A stretch of DNA of 64,000 nt, taken from the NCBI RefSeq assembly GCF_020177595.1, contig NZ_JAHTBL010000001.1, forward strand, positions 558,001-622,000, in the 5' to 3' direction. The position numbers and the translations under genes are program-made. This document shows positions 18,379 through 28,080 of this stretch, piece after piece. The stretch is from Cognatishimia sp. MH4019 (lineage in GTDB: Bacteria; Pseudomonadota; Alphaproteobacteria; Rhodobacterales; Rhodobacteraceae). The notes under the pieces were generated by a model. The model made no database searches. It worked only from the letters and a program-made list of their open reading frames with translations, and was not told the origin of the DNA. Position 1 is the first letter of the stretch. The number at the start of each line of letters is the position of its first letter.

Positions 18379-19770
18379 ATGAAATATATTGCAAGCACGT
18401 CCGCCGCGCTGTTGCTGAGCACATCGCTCGCCTCTGCCGCCGGGCTTGACCGATCTGGTCAAAGCGTTGCTGCGATCTTTGCTGATGATAGCACTGTGTC
18501 GCTGAGCTTTGGCGTCGTTGAACCGAATGTTGTCGGCAAAGATGATGCGGGCAACTCGTATAATGTTGGCGAAAGCTATACACAGCTGGGGTTCAGCTAC
18601 ACTCAGGTTTTGAGCGAACAGGCGAGCGTTTCGTTGATCTTCGATCAGCCCTATGGGGCCAATGTGAATTACGAGGTTGATCCGTCGACATCCGCACTGG
18701 GCGGCACGCGCGCGGACCTGTCGAGTGAATCTCTTGGCATCGTGGGCAAGTTTCAGTTCAACGAGCGCTTCAGCGTCTTTGGTGGTGTCAAGGCCGAGCG
18801 TGTGCGCGCAGAGGTGGATCTGAACGGTACGGCCTACGCAGACTCGTTCATTACGGCAAACCGTGTTGCACCGACTGCCGCTTCCAATTTTAACGGGCGG
18901 CTCGGTGGCACCGGCCTTCCAAATCTGAGCACGGCAGATGCCGAAGCCATCATCGAGGGCGATGATGACGCGATCAGCAATTTCATCTCGACCTATGGTG
19001 CAGCGCTTGGCATCCAGGGCGCAGGTATCACGCCGGCGACCTTTGCAGCTCTGCCCGCCGCACAACAGCAGGCGATTATCCAGCAAGGTGGTCAAGGCGG
19101 TGTTGATGCGCTGCAAGGGGCCATCGGTACGGGTAAGAACAACTTCTTCAATGCGAGCGGTTACCAGTTTGAAATGGAAGACAGCACCAAGCCGGTCTTC
19201 CTTATCGGTGCCGCTTATGAAATCCCCGACATTGCCCTGCGCGTGGCTCTGACCTACCACTTTGAGACCGAACACACGGCAGATACCAAAGAGCAGGTGC
19301 TTGGACAGACGATCAAAGGTGAGGTTGACTATGTGACGCCTCAATCCGTCAATTTGGATTTCCAGACCGGGATCGCCGAAGACACGCTTCTGACCGCATC
19401 TTACCGCTGGACCGAGTTTTCGGCCGTGGATGTTGTGCCGGACTTTCTGCAGGCCGACCTTGTGAACCTTGAGGATGGTGAGCGCTATACAATCGGGATT
19501 GCGCGCCGTTTCAGCGACAGCTTCGCGGGTTCCGCGACATTCCTTTATGAGCCCGAGGGCGACGATCTCGTCTCTCCGCTTGGTCCCACAAATGGTCTGA
19601 TGGGTCTCACGCTGGGGGGGCGCTACACCAAGGATAACGTAACATTGTCGGGTGGTATCAACTACTCGGTTCTGGGCGATGCGTCGGCGAATGTCGGTGG
19701 TGATGGCGTCGCCGATTTCGAGGGCAGCACCTCCTACGGTTTCGGGTTCAACGCAGCCTTTACGTTCTGA
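18379..19770 (+). CDS. FadL/OMPP1-type outer-membrane transport protein
   Basis: 463-residue outer-membrane beta-barrel with a signal peptide (MKYIASTSAALLLSTSLASA). The mature protein alternates polar and hydrophobic residues, has barrel strands throughout, and ends in Phe (FGFNAAFTF), the usual outer-membrane sorting signal. The family imports long-chain fatty acids and other hydrophobic compounds. An Ala/Gln-rich insert at ~195-250 probably forms an extracellular or hatch segment. ATG at 18379 follows GAGGGA; a hairpin terminator follows the stop. Confidence 0.86.
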   Translation: MKYIASTSAALLLSTSLASAAGLDRSGQSVAAIFADDSTVSLSFGVVEPNVVGKDDAGNSYNVGESYTQLGFSYTQVLSEQASVSLIFDQPYGANVNYEVDPSTSALGGTRADLSSESLGIVGKFQFNERFSVFGGVKAERVRAEVDLNGTAYADSFITANRVAPTAASNFNGRLGGTGLPNLSTADAEAIIEGDDDAISNFISTYGAALGIQGAGITPATFAALPAAQQQAIIQQGGQGGVDALQGAIGTGKNNFFNASGYQFEMEDSTKPVFLIGAAYEIPDIALRVALTYHFETEHTADTKEQVLGQTIKGEVDYVTPQSVNLDFQTGIAEDTLLTASYRWTEFSAVDVVPDFLQADLVNLEDGERYTIGIARRFSDSFAGSATFLYEPEGDDLVSPLGPTNGLMGLTLGGRYTKDNVTLSGGINYSVLGDASANVGGDGVADFEGSTSYGFGFNAAFTF

Positions 19771-19795
19771 TCCAAGCGATCAGTCGAGATTTGAA

Positions 19796-19822
19796 GCCTC
19801 GCCGTTTTCGGCGGGGCTTTTT
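19796..19822 (+). terminator. Rho-independent terminator of the fadL-like gene
   Basis: GCCTCGCCG-TTTT-CGGCGGGGC hairpin (nine pairs including one wobble) followed by TTTTT, 26 bp after the FadL-like stop codon. Confidence 0.9.
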
Positions 19823-19876
19823 CTTATGCGCAAGAAACAGATCGCCGGGGTGCCGGTGCTCCCCTAGAACGGCTCC

Positions 19877-20812
19877 ATGACTGTGCAAAAATCCTTGTCC
19901 GCCCGTGCATGGGCGGAGCTGTTGCTTCTTTCTGCCATTTGGGGCGGGTCGTTCCTGTCGATCCGCATCGCGCTGGATGAGATCGGGTTTGTCACCAGCG
20001 TGGCGCACCGCGTCGGCTGGGCGGCGCTGTTGCTGTGGGTTGTGATCGCGCTGCGCGGCATTGCGGTGCCAAGGGATGCGAAGGTGTGGGGCGCGTTTCT
20101 GGTGATGGGGACGCTGAACAACGTCATTCCTTTTTCGCTGATGGCTTGGGGCCAGTTGCATATCGAGACCGGGCTGACCTCGATCTTCAACGCGGGGACA
20201 GCGATTTTCGGAGTTCTGGCCGCGGCGATCTTCTTTGCGGATGAACGGCTGACCCGTCGGCGCATGATGGGCGTCATGCTTGGGTTTTTCGGTGTGGCGA
20301 CGGCGATCGGGCTGAACTCATTCACCAATTTCGACATTAGGTCCGTCGCGCAACTGGCTGTTATTGCGGGAACTATATCCTATGCCTTGGCGGGTGTCTG
20401 GGCGCGCAAACGGCTTTCGCATCTGCCACCACAATTGGCGGCGGCGGGGATGTTGACGGGCTCTGCTGTGATAATGATCCCGGCAGCCATGTGGATCGAA
20501 GGGCCGATCCGCTTTGATCTTGAGCTGCGGACGTGGGGCGCGATCGGGTATTATGCGATCTTCGCGACAGCGGGCGCTTATCTGCTCTATTACCGCGTGC
20601 TGGCAATGGCGGGCAGCGGCAATCTGATGCTGTGCACGCTGCTGATTGTGCCGTTCGCGATCACTCTTGGCGCGGTGGTGCGCCATGAGGCGTTGCCGGG
20701 GAATGCGTACATCGGGTTTGCGATCCTCGCGCTGGGGCTGAGTGTGCTTGACGGGCGACTGTGGCGCTGGCTTTTCAACAAACCCCTACCTCTTGATGGG
20801 TCTGCGCGCTAA
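19877..20812 (+). CDS. EamA/DMT-superfamily transporter
   Basis: 311 residues with about ten hydrophobic segments in two EamA repeats; begins with a short basic or polar head and the family-like sequence LSAIWGGSFLSIRIALDEIG. Not a recent duplicate of the exporter at 17.4 kb: the two share only the fold. Substrate unknown. A 33-bp gap leads to the P-loop gene, so the two may be co-transcribed. Confidence 0.87.
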   Translation: MTVQKSLSARAWAELLLLSAIWGGSFLSIRIALDEIGFVTSVAHRVGWAALLLWVVIALRGIAVPRDAKVWGAFLVMGTLNNVIPFSLMAWGQLHIETGLTSIFNAGTAIFGVLAAAIFFADERLTRRRMMGVMLGFFGVATAIGLNSFTNFDIRSVAQLAVIAGTISYALAGVWARKRLSHLPPQLAAAGMLTGSAVIMIPAAMWIEGPIRFDLELRTWGAIGYYAIFATAGAYLLYYRVLAMAGSGNLMLCTLLIVPFAITLGAVVRHEALPGNAYIGFAILALGLSVLDGRLWRWLFNKPLPLDGSAR

Positions 20813-20845
20813 ACCCGTCTGAACAGGACGGTGAAAGACAGCGCG

Positions 20846-21703
20846 ATGATTTACGAGACGGCTCAGGACTGGCAATCGGCCAAGCGAAAGAAGGTGCTTC
20901 TTTTCGCAATGTCCGGCCTTGGGAAAACCCATGTTTCCAATATGTTGCGCGACAGCGGTGATTGGTTTCACTACTCGGTCGATTATCGGATCGGCACGCG
21001 CTACATGGGCGAATACATCGTCGATAACTTCAAGCGCGAAGCGATGCGTCAGCCGCTTCTGCGCGAGCTCTTGATGAGCGACAGCCTTTATATCGCCTCC
21101 AACATTACCTTCGATAATCTTGCACCGCTGTCGACCTATCTGGGCAAGCCGGGTGATCCGGCCAAAGGCGGGCTGAGCTTTGCCGAATACACGCGCCGCC
21201 AGGCCCAGCATCTGGAGGCAGAGCGCGCCGCGATGATGGACACGGTGCGGTTCATTGACCGTGCCGAGGATCTTTATGGCTATGGGAATTTCGTGTGTGA
21301 CACGAGCGGGTCGATCTGCGAGGTGGTTGATCCGAGCAATCCGAACGACCCTATCCTAAAAGCGCTGTCAGAAAATTTGCTGCTGGTCTGGATCAAAGGC
21401 ACAGAAGATCATCGCGCCGAATTGGTGCGCCGCTTTGACAAAGCGCCCAAGCCGATCTATTACCGGCCCGAGTTTCTGGACGAGATATGGAACGCATATC
21501 TCAGCGATAACAATCTGGTAGAAGGCGAAGTTGATCCTGATGCCTTCATCCGCCACACCTATGCCGAAGTGATCGCGCACCGCCAGCCGCGCTATGCGGC
21601 GATGGCAGAATGGGGTGTCACCGTCACGGCCGAGGATGTCGCGAAAGCCACAACGCCCGAGGCCTTTGACGCCATGATCGCCGCCGCCCTTGAGGCGCGC
21701 TGA
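20846..21703 (+). CDS. P-loop ATPase-like protein of unknown function
   Basis: 285-residue soluble protein with a nucleotide-binding loop LLFAMSGLGKTHVSNML near residue 20: it reads AxxxxGKT, so the first Gly of a standard Walker A is Ala. A shikimate-kinase-like fold is suggested by the short N-terminal strand and following helix. Annotated simply as ATPase in related genomes, as far as I recall. Start is uncertain: ATG at 20846 or an upstream GTG at 20831. It lies 46 bp upstream of metA. Confidence 0.75.
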   Translation: MIYETAQDWQSAKRKKVLLFAMSGLGKTHVSNMLRDSGDWFHYSVDYRIGTRYMGEYIVDNFKREAMRQPLLRELLMSDSLYIASNITFDNLAPLSTYLGKPGDPAKGGLSFAEYTRRQAQHLEAERAAMMDTVRFIDRAEDLYGYGNFVCDTSGSICEVVDPSNPNDPILKALSENLLLVWIKGTEDHRAELVRRFDKAPKPIYYRPEFLDEIWNAYLSDNNLVEGEVDPDAFIRHTYAEVIAHRQPRYAAMAEWGVTVTAEDVAKATTPEAFDAMIAAALEAR

Positions 21704-21749
21704 TCCGCGGCCTATCTAAAGCCTCCCGCAAGCAACCGGACCTGATCCC

Positions 21750-22667
21750 ATGCCCATCAAACTGCCCGCCACCCTACCCGCCTATGACGTGCTGACGCGC
21801 GAAGGTGTGATGGTGATGGACGAGGATGCCGCGGGCCGGCAGGATATCCGGCCTTTGCGTATCGGGCTCTTGAACCTGATGCCCAAGAAAATCCAGACGG
21901 AGAACCAGTTTGCCCGTCTGATTGGGGCCACGCCTTTGCAGATCGAACTGACGCTGATCCGCATGTCTGAGCATCAGACGAAGACCACCGCCGCCGAGCA
22001 TATGGCCGAGTTCTACCGCCCCTTTCAGGAGGTGAAGGACCAGAAATTCGACGGGCTCATCATCACAGGTGCGCCCATTGAGCATCTCGACTTTGACAAG
22101 GTCACCTATTGGGAAGAGCTGCGGGAGGTTTTCGCCTGGACTCAAAGCAACGTGCATTCCACCTTCGGCGTCTGCTGGGGAGGCATGGCGATGATTAACC
22201 ATTTCCACGGTGTGAAGAAGCACATGCTGGACGCCAAGGCGTTTGGTTGCTTCCGGCACCGCAATATTGATCCTGCCTCGCCTTATCTGCGTGGGTTCTC
22301 GGATGATTGCGTGATCCCGGTGAGCCGCTGGACCGAGATGAAGCAGGACGAGATTGACGCAGCCGACGGTTTGAAAACGCTGCTCAGCAGTGACGAGGTG
22401 GGCCCCGCGCTGGTGGAAGACCCCGCCCATCGCGCGCTCTATATCTTCAACCATTTTGAGTATGACAGCGACACGCTCAAGCAGGAATATGACCGCGACG
22501 TGGCCGACGGCACACCGATCAACGTACCGCTGAACTACTATCCGGACAACGATCCCGCGCGCAGTCCCCAGAACCGCTGGAGAAGTCACGCGCATCTTCT
22601 ATATGGCAACTGGATCAACGAGATTTACCAGACGACCAACTATGACCTTTCGAAAATTGGCCACTAA
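21750..22667 (+). CDS. metA: Homoserine O-acyltransferase MetA, probably acetyltransferase
   Basis: 305-residue first enzyme of the methionine branch. The catalytic residues are at the family's expected places: nucleophile C142 in FGVCWGG, H235 and E237 in FNHFEYD. Residue 111 is Glu ([10 protein letters not shown]). In this family Glu at 111 is associated with acetyl-CoA use and Gly with succinyl-CoA use, so O-acetylhomoserine is the predicted product. The gene overlaps the next one by 26 bp. Confidence 0.95.
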   Translation: MPIKLPATLPAYDVLTREGVMVMDEDAAGRQDIRPLRIGLLNLMPKKIQTENQFARLIGATPLQIELTLIRMSEHQTKTTAAEHMAEFYRPFQEVKDQKFDGLIITGAPIEHLDFDKVTYWEELREVFAWTQSNVHSTFGVCWGGMAMINHFHGVKKHMLDAKAFGCFRHRNIDPASPYLRGFSDDCVIPVSRWTEMKQDEIDAADGLKTLLSSDEVGPALVEDPAHRALYIFNHFEYDSDTLKQEYDRDVADGTPINVPLNYYPDNDPARSPQNRWRSHAHLLYGNWINEIYQTTNYDLSKIGH

Positions 22668-23637
22668 CCTTCTGACCCTCGCCGCTGTCACGGCTGTTCT
22701 GGCGGGCTGCGGTGCCATCGTCGGCAACCGGGCGGAGACGCGTGCCGCGCAGGCAGAGGCGGCCTACCCGCCCACTGGTCAGCTTCTGGACGTGAACGGC
22801 ACCACCGTGCACGCCCATGTTGAAGGCACCGGCCCCGATTTGATCCTGATCCACGGCGCCAGCGGCAACACCCGCGACTGGACGTTTGAGTTTGTGGACC
22901 GCGTCAAGGATCGCTACCGCGTCATCGCCTTTGATCGCCCCGGTCTGGGGTGGACCGAACGCCTGCCCGGCTTTGAAGGCGCGACCAACACCAAGGCAGA
23001 GAGCCCGTCTGAGCAGGCTGCTTTGCTGAAAGCTGCCGCCGATCAGCTGGACGTGGAAAATCCGATCATCGTCGGTCACTCATTCGGCGGGGCTGTCACG
23101 CTGGCCTGGGCGATGGACTATCCTGATCACCCTGCCGGGCTTGTGTTGCTGGGCGCGGCATCCAACCCGTGGCCTGGTGATCTGGGCGCGCTTTACGGCA
23201 TCAACTCCTCTCGTGTGGGCGGGGCAACGGTGGTTCCGCTCATCTCGGCCTTTGTGCCGACGTCACGGATTGACGATGTGCTGACCAGCATTTTCGAGCC
23301 GCAGACCGCGCCCGAAGGCTATGCCGAATATGTGGGGGCTGGCCTGACCTTGCGGCGCGAGTCCCTTAGGGCCAATGCGCAGCAGGTGAACTCCTTGCGT
23401 CCCCATATTGTCGAGATGTCGAAGCGCTATAACGAGATCGCAGTGCCCACAGAGATTGTGCATGGCACCGCCGACACGATTGTGCCTCTGAAGATCCACT
23501 CAGAGCCGCTTTCGCAGCAGATACCAGGCGCTGTGCTGACCCGGCTTGACGGGATCGGCCATATGCCCCAGCACGTCGCCGCCGCTGAAACCATTGCAGC
23601 GATTGACCGCGCGGCAGCCCGTGCCGGATTGCGCTAA
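22642..23637 (+). CDS. Alpha/beta-hydrolase lipoprotein
   Basis: 331-residue hydrolase with a lipoprotein signal (hydrophobic core, then LAGCGAIVG lipobox), so it is probably anchored in the envelope. The alpha/beta-hydrolase core shows [12 protein letters not shown] (oxyanion region), nucleophile Ser in VGHSFGGA, Asp in HGTADTIVP and His in GIGHMPQH. The closest functional label would be a non-specific esterase or lipase. Its ATG at 22642 lies inside the 3' end of metA, which suggests co-translation rather than shared function. Confidence 0.88.
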   Translation: MTFRKLATNLLTLAAVTAVLAGCGAIVGNRAETRAAQAEAAYPPTGQLLDVNGTTVHAHVEGTGPDLILIHGASGNTRDWTFEFVDRVKDRYRVIAFDRPGLGWTERLPGFEGATNTKAESPSEQAALLKAAADQLDVENPIIVGHSFGGAVTLAWAMDYPDHPAGLVLLGAASNPWPGDLGALYGINSSRVGGATVVPLISAFVPTSRIDDVLTSIFEPQTAPEGYAEYVGAGLTLRRESLRANAQQVNSLRPHIVEMSKRYNEIAVPTEIVHGTADTIVPLKIHSEPLSQQIPGAVLTRLDGIGHMPQHVAAAETIAAIDRAAARAGLR

Positions 23638-23676
23638 GCGCCCGCACCCTCCATATATAGGAAAAGGGAGGAGCCT

Positions 23677-24546
23677 ATGGAGCTTCCATTCGACGGGGCC
23701 ATCAGCAGTTTTTATCGCGATACCGCGCCGGATGACGTGCGCGAGGCGATTGAAACCCGCAAGAAGGACAAGATCCTGAACCCGGACTTCCCTTATGGCC
23801 AGCGCATGGACAAGGACGCCTACGAGGATCATCTGGACGCGCTCCAGATCGAGCTCGTCAAGCTGCAACGCTGGGCGCGCGACACTGGTGCGCGGATCGC
23901 GATTGTTTTTGAAGGCCGGGACGCTGCGGGCAAAGGCGGCATGATCAAGCGGTTCCGCGAGCATCTGAACCCGCGCGGCGCGCGCGTTGTGGCGCTGTCA
24001 AAGCCCACCGACCGCGAGGCCACGCAATGGTATTTTCAGCGTTATATCGATCACCTGCCCGCGGGCGGTGAAATCGTTTTCTACGACCGCTCTTGGTATA
24101 ATCGCGGGGTCGTCGAGAAGGTGTTTGGCTTTTGCACAGACCCTCAGCGCGAGGCTTTTTTTCGTCAGGTGATCCCCTTCGAAGAGATGCTGGCCCATGA
24201 AGGCATTCTTGTCTTCAAGCTCTGGCTCAACGTGGGTCGCGCAGAGCAACTGCGCCGGTTTCTGGACCGCGAGAGCGATCCGTTGAAGCAGTGGAAGCTG
24301 AGCTGGATCGACGTGGAAGGGCTTAAAAAGTGGGACGCGTATTCCTCGGCTATTGTCGAGACCTTCACCCGCACCCATAGCGATGCGGGCCCTTGGACGA
24401 TCATCCGCTCTGACGACAAACGCCGCGCGCGGCTGGCCGCGATCCAGTCGGTGCTGTGCCAGATCGACTATGCGGGCAAGAACGCAAAAGCGCTTGGCGA
24501 CCCCGATCCGAAAATTGCCGGTGGCCCCGATATCTGGGATGCCTAA
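23677..24546 (+). CDS. ppk2: Polyphosphate kinase 2
   Basis: 289-residue family 2 polyphosphate kinase, which makes GTP or ATP from polyphosphate and NDP. It has Walker A in [15 protein letters not shown] (79-93), a Walker B-like segment [12 protein letters not shown] with D137, and the lid sequence DPLKQWKLS. Length fits the single-domain class. Its stop overlaps the start of a TetR gene by 8 bp. Confidence 0.94.
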   Translation: MELPFDGAISSFYRDTAPDDVREAIETRKKDKILNPDFPYGQRMDKDAYEDHLDALQIELVKLQRWARDTGARIAIVFEGRDAAGKGGMIKRFREHLNPRGARVVALSKPTDREATQWYFQRYIDHLPAGGEIVFYDRSWYNRGVVEKVFGFCTDPQREAFFRQVIPFEEMLAHEGILVFKLWLNVGRAEQLRRFLDRESDPLKQWKLSWIDVEGLKKWDAYSSAIVETFTRTHSDAGPWTIIRSDDKRRARLAAIQSVLCQIDYAGKNAKALGDPDPKIAGGPDIWDA

Positions 24547-25156
24547 GCGCGGCTACCATCACGGCAACCTGCGGGAAGCTCTGGTCGAGGCAGCGCTGCT
24601 GCTGATCGAGGAAAAAGGCCCCACGGGTTTTACCTTGTCAGAGGCCGCCAAGCGCGCGGGCGTGACCCCTGCGGCAGTCTACCGGCACTTTGAAGGCCGC
24701 GAAGACCTGATCGCCGAGGCCGCGCGGCAAGGCTATGAGATTTTCGCGGACCTGATGGAGTATGCCTATGAGAAAGGCCAGCCCTCGGCCCTGGCATCCT
24801 TTGAGGCGACTGGGCGGGCCTATCTGGCTTTTGCGAAGAAGTATCCGGGCCATTACGTGGCGATGTTTGAGAGCGGCATTTCGATCCAGCGGACGCCTGA
24901 GTTGAACGCGGTGGCGACACGCGCGCGGGCGGTGCTGGAAAAAGCGGCGACAGAATTGTCCATGCATATCCCGCCGGAAAAGCGCCCCCCACCACAGATG
25001 TTCTCGGCCCATATCTGGGCGTTGAGCCACGGCGTGGTTGAACTGTTCGCGCGCGGATCGCCGGGGACAAAAGCGCCGTTTCCGCCAGAGGATTTGCTGG
25101 AAAGCGGAATCGGGGTCTATTTGCGCGGCTTGGGATTGGTGCCGCCGGACAAGTGA
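24539..25156 (+). CDS. TetR-family transcriptional regulator
   Basis: 205-residue regulator. The N-terminal helix-turn-helix is clear ([20 protein letters not shown] followed by [12 protein letters not shown]), with a C-terminal ligand-binding helical domain that looks like the WHG-type seen in some TetR proteins. Start ATG at 24539 overlaps the end of ppk2, so regulator and kinase are translated together; whether it controls ppk2 is unknown. Confidence 0.92.
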   Translation: MPKRGYHHGNLREALVEAALLLIEEKGPTGFTLSEAAKRAGVTPAAVYRHFEGREDLIAEAARQGYEIFADLMEYAYEKGQPSALASFEATGRAYLAFAKKYPGHYVAMFESGISIQRTPELNAVATRARAVLEKAATELSMHIPPEKRPPPQMFSAHIWALSHGVVELFARGSPGTKAPFPPEDLLESGIGVYLRGLGLVPPDK

Positions 25157-25182
25157 TTTGGGTATCTAGACCAAAGTGAAAC

Positions 25183-26265
25183 TCAGGCAGAGAATAGCAC
25201 CAAGGAGCGGGCGTCCCAGCTGACGCGGGCGGTATCCCCGACCTCTAGAACGGGGCGTCCGATCATGTTTTTCATAGAAATTGTAATGGGTTTCGGCGCG
25301 TCTTCAATGTCGACATCGTAATAGGTCATGTCCCCGTAATAGGCGCGGTCTTTGATCGTGGCTTGCGTGATCTGGCCGCGATCCGGCTCGCCCTCGAACA
25401 GGATCGACATCATTTCGGGGCGGATGCCGACCTCGGCCGCACCGGGCGTGATGCCGGACGGGGCCTGATCCTCGGCGATTGTCACTGCGCCAAGCCCGGC
25501 GACGTCCAGATCAATTGCTGCGGCATCCTTTACCGTGGCTGGCAGGAAGTTCATCACACCGATGAAGTCGCCTACTTTGCGGGTGACGGGGCGCTTGTAG
25601 AGCGTTTGCGGGTCGGCCAGTTGGGCGATTTCGCCTTCAAACATCACAGCGACGCGGTCCGACATGATCAGCGCTTCTTCCTGATCGTGGGTGACGAGGA
25701 TGAAGGTGATGCCGACCTGCCGCTGCAGGCGGCGCAGTTCCGATTGCATCTGCTCGCGCAGTTTCTTGTCGAGGGCGGAGAGCGGCTCATCCAGCAACAA
25801 AACTTTGGGTTTGAGGATCAGCGCGCGGGCCAAAGCGACGCGCTGGCGCTGTCCGCCGGAAAGCGCGTGGGCCGCCCTGCCCCTAAAGCCTTTTAAGCCA
25901 ACCATATCAAGTGCTTCTTCGACGCTCTTCATCTTCTCTTGTTTCGACATTTGCGCCTTGCGGAGACCGAAGCCGACGTTTTCAGCCACACTCAGATGCG
26001 GGAAGATCGCGTAGCTTTGAAACACCATATTCGTGGGGCGCGCGTTGGCGGGCACACCGTTCATATCGGCACCTGCGATATGAAGCGTGCCGTCTGAGGG
26101 GGCTTCAAACCCCGCAATGGTGCGCAAGAGCGTGGTCTTGCCGCAGCCGGAGGGCCCCAGGAGTGAGAAGAACTCGCCCTGGGCAATCTCCAGGTTGATG
26201 CCCCGCAGCGCGTGGTAGTCGCCATAGTATTTGTTGACGTTTTTTAGGTCGATCAGAGCGGTCAC
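25183..26265 (-). CDS. ABC transporter ATP-binding protein, polyamine/putrescine type
   Basis: 360-residue ATPase with Walker A GPSGCGKT (37-44), Q-loop near MVFQSYAIFPHLSV, signature LSGGQRQRVALARAL, Walker B KVLLLDEPLSALD and the H-loop THDQEEAL. A C-terminal TOBE-like domain (~280-360) is typical of PotA/PotG and other CUT1-type proteins. The GTG at 26265 follows AGGAGGG with good spacing and overlaps the upstream permease stop (GTGA). Third and last gene of the operon. Confidence 0.93.
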   Translation of the reverse strand: MTALIDLKNVNKYYGDYHALRGINLEIAQGEFFSLLGPSGCGKTTLLRTIAGFEAPSDGTLHIAGADMNGVPANARPTNMVFQSYAIFPHLSVAENVGFGLRKAQMSKQEKMKSVEEALDMVGLKGFRGRAAHALSGGQRQRVALARALILKPKVLLLDEPLSALDKKLREQMQSELRRLQRQVGITFILVTHDQEEALIMSDRVAVMFEGEIAQLADPQTLYKRPVTRKVGDFIGVMNFLPATVKDAAAIDLDVAGLGAVTIAEDQAPSGITPGAAEVGIRPEMMSILFEGEPDRGQITQATIKDRAYYGDMTYYDVDIEDAPKPITISMKNMIGRPVLEVGDTARVSWDARSLVLFSA

Positions 26266-27062
26266 AGGAACCCTCCTTTGTCTTGCAGGCCTGCGCGGCG
26301 CAGACCCCGTCGGCGCATCATTTCGGCGAGGATCAGCAGCAGGATCGAGCCTGCGACGAGGATGGTTCCAAGGGCCATGACCACGGGGATGCGGGCGGGA
26401 AAACGCAGCTGACTCCATAGATAGACCGGCAGCGTGGGCTCAGTCCCGGTGAGGAAGAAGGCGATGATGAACTCGTCCAGCGAGATGGTGAAGGAGATCA
26501 GCAGGGCTGAGATGATCGCGGGGCTGACCAGCGGGAGCGTGACGAGGCGGAACGTGCTCCATGGGGTCTCGCCAAGGTCAATCGCGGCTTCTTCCATTGC
26601 GGGATCAAGGTTCTGGAAGGCGGAATTTAGGATTGCGATGCAGAACGGCGTGCAGATCAGGACGTGGCCCATGATGACTGTCCAAGCGCCAAGGCTCAGA
26701 CCCAGTTGCAGCAAGATGACGAGGAGTGAGACGGCGACGATAATCTCGGGCAGGACCAGCGGCACCATGATGAAGCCCATGATCGGGCGCTTGAAGCGGA
26801 AGCTGTATTTGGCGGCGGCGCGGGCGGCACAGATGCCAAGCAGTGTCGACAGAATGGCTGTGATAACAGCGATGTAGAGGCTGTTCTTCACGCTGTCGAT
26901 TAATGCCGGGATTTGAGGCAATTCGGTGAACCACTGGGTCGTGAAACCGGTCAGCGGAAACGCGATGATCGTGGCGTCGTTGAACGCGAAGATCGGCAGT
27001 AGCGCGATCGGGGCGTAAAGAAAGATCAAATACAGGATCGCGTATGTGCGCAGGGATTTCAT
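26262..27062 (-). CDS. ABC transporter permease, PotC-type
   Basis: 266-residue inner-membrane permease with about six membrane segments and the EAA-type loop (EEAAIDLGETPWSTFRLVTLP) contacting the ATPase. N-terminus YAILYLIFLYAPIALLPIFA is typical of PotC-like subunits. Overlaps the other permease by 4 bp and the ATPase by 4 bp. Confidence 0.92.
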   Translation of the reverse strand: MKSLRTYAILYLIFLYAPIALLPIFAFNDATIIAFPLTGFTTQWFTELPQIPALIDSVKNSLYIAVITAILSTLLGICAARAAAKYSFRFKRPIMGFIMVPLVLPEIIVAVSLLVILLQLGLSLGAWTVIMGHVLICTPFCIAILNSAFQNLDPAMEEAAIDLGETPWSTFRLVTLPLVSPAIISALLISFTISLDEFIIAFFLTGTEPTLPVYLWSQLRFPARIPVVMALGTILVAGSILLLILAEMMRRRGLRRAGLQDKGGFL

Positions 27063-27937
27063 CGCGACCCTCGCAGATAGCGGCGGTTCAGGGCGACGAA
27101 GAGAAGCGCGATGAGCGAGACTGAGAGCATGGCGATGACCGCCAGCGTCGCCCCCATCGGCGCGTTGTTCAGGCGCAGGAACTGCACTTGGATCATGTTG
27201 GCGATCATCAGCCCGTCGGGGCCGCCCACAAGGCGGGGCGTCACGTAGTCCCCGATGGTCGGGATGAAGACGATCAGGACGGCGGCGACGACGCCGGGCA
27301 TAGCGAGTGGCAAGGTCACGCGGAAGAAGGTGGAGAGCTTGCTTTCGCCAAGGTCTTGCGAGGCCTCTAGCAGCGAGCGGTCGATTTTTTCCAATGCGAC
27401 AAAGATTGGCAGGATCGCGAACGGGGCGAAGGCGTGGGCCAGCGTGATAACGACGGCATTGGCATTGTAGAGGATGAAAGTGAGCGGTTCGTCAATGATT
27501 CCAACGGTTTGCAGGCCGGAGTTCAACACGCCGTTGAAGCCCAGGATCACCTTCCACAGGAACACGCGGATCAGGTAGCTGGTCCAGAACGGGATCGTGA
27601 TGAGAAACAGCCACAGCGACTTGCGCGATGGCGCGACATGGAACGAGATGAAATAGGCGATCGGGAACGCCAGCAGGACGGTGACAAGCGTCACCAGCCC
27701 CGCGATGCGGATCGAGCGAAACAGAAGCTCGCGGTAAAGCGGATCTGTCACCGCCTCGCGGTAATTGTTCAGGGTTGGCGTTGTGTCGAAGGTCTGGAAG
27801 TCCTGCGTCCAAAAGCTGATCAGAAGGATCGCGGCCAAGGGGACGGCGAGCATCGCGATGACATAGCCCAAAGGTGCGCTAATCAGCGCCAGTCCCTTTT
27901 TGTTTTCGGTATTCAGTATCGCCAACGGCGCGCCCAT
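27059..27937 (-). CDS. ABC transporter permease, PotB-type
   Basis: About 292-residue permease with six membrane segments and EAA loop region (LLEASQDLGESKLSTFFRVT). First gene of the potB-potC-potA-like operon. ATG at 27937 chosen; a TTG at 27946 would add three residues. No solute-binding protein gene precedes it: upstream there is only a 130-bp gap and the rpsI terminator, so the binding protein must be encoded elsewhere. Substrate class, polyamine or similar, is by family resemblance only. Confidence 0.9.
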   Translation of the reverse strand: MGAPLAILNTENKKGLALISAPLGYVIAMLAVPLAAILLISFWTQDFQTFDTTPTLNNYREAVTDPLYRELLFRSIRIAGLVTLVTVLLAFPIAYFISFHVAPSRKSLWLFLITIPFWTSYLIRVFLWKVILGFNGVLNSGLQTVGIIDEPLTFILYNANAVVITLAHAFAPFAILPIFVALEKIDRSLLEASQDLGESKLSTFFRVTLPLAMPGVVAAVLIVFIPTIGDYVTPRLVGGPDGLMIANMIQVQFLRLNNAPMGATLAVIAMLSVSLIALLFVALNRRYLRGSR

Positions 27938-28027
27938 CCCCAACAATCACGCCAGCATGGGGCAAAAGCGGGGGCAATCTCAAGAGAGACCGCACCGGAG
28001 CGGCGCAAAAAACATCCCCCTGCCAAA

Positions 28028-28055
28028 GAAAAAGGCCGCACCCGAAAGTGCGGCC
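28028..28055 (-). terminator. Rho-independent terminator of rplM-rpsI
   Basis: On the minus strand, GGCCGCAC-TTTCGG-GTGCGGCC followed by a T-run, about 25 bp past the rpsI stop. It separates the ribosomal operon from the downstream ABC operon. Confidence 0.9.
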
Positions 28056-28080
28056 CTTTCCAAATTCGCATGTCGCCAGC

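Noticed and set aside
21704-21749. SAM riboswitch upstream of metA
   Set aside because: The gap is only 46 bp. CTAAAG and GCAAG fragments are present, but I could not form the SAM-II pseudoknot pairing.
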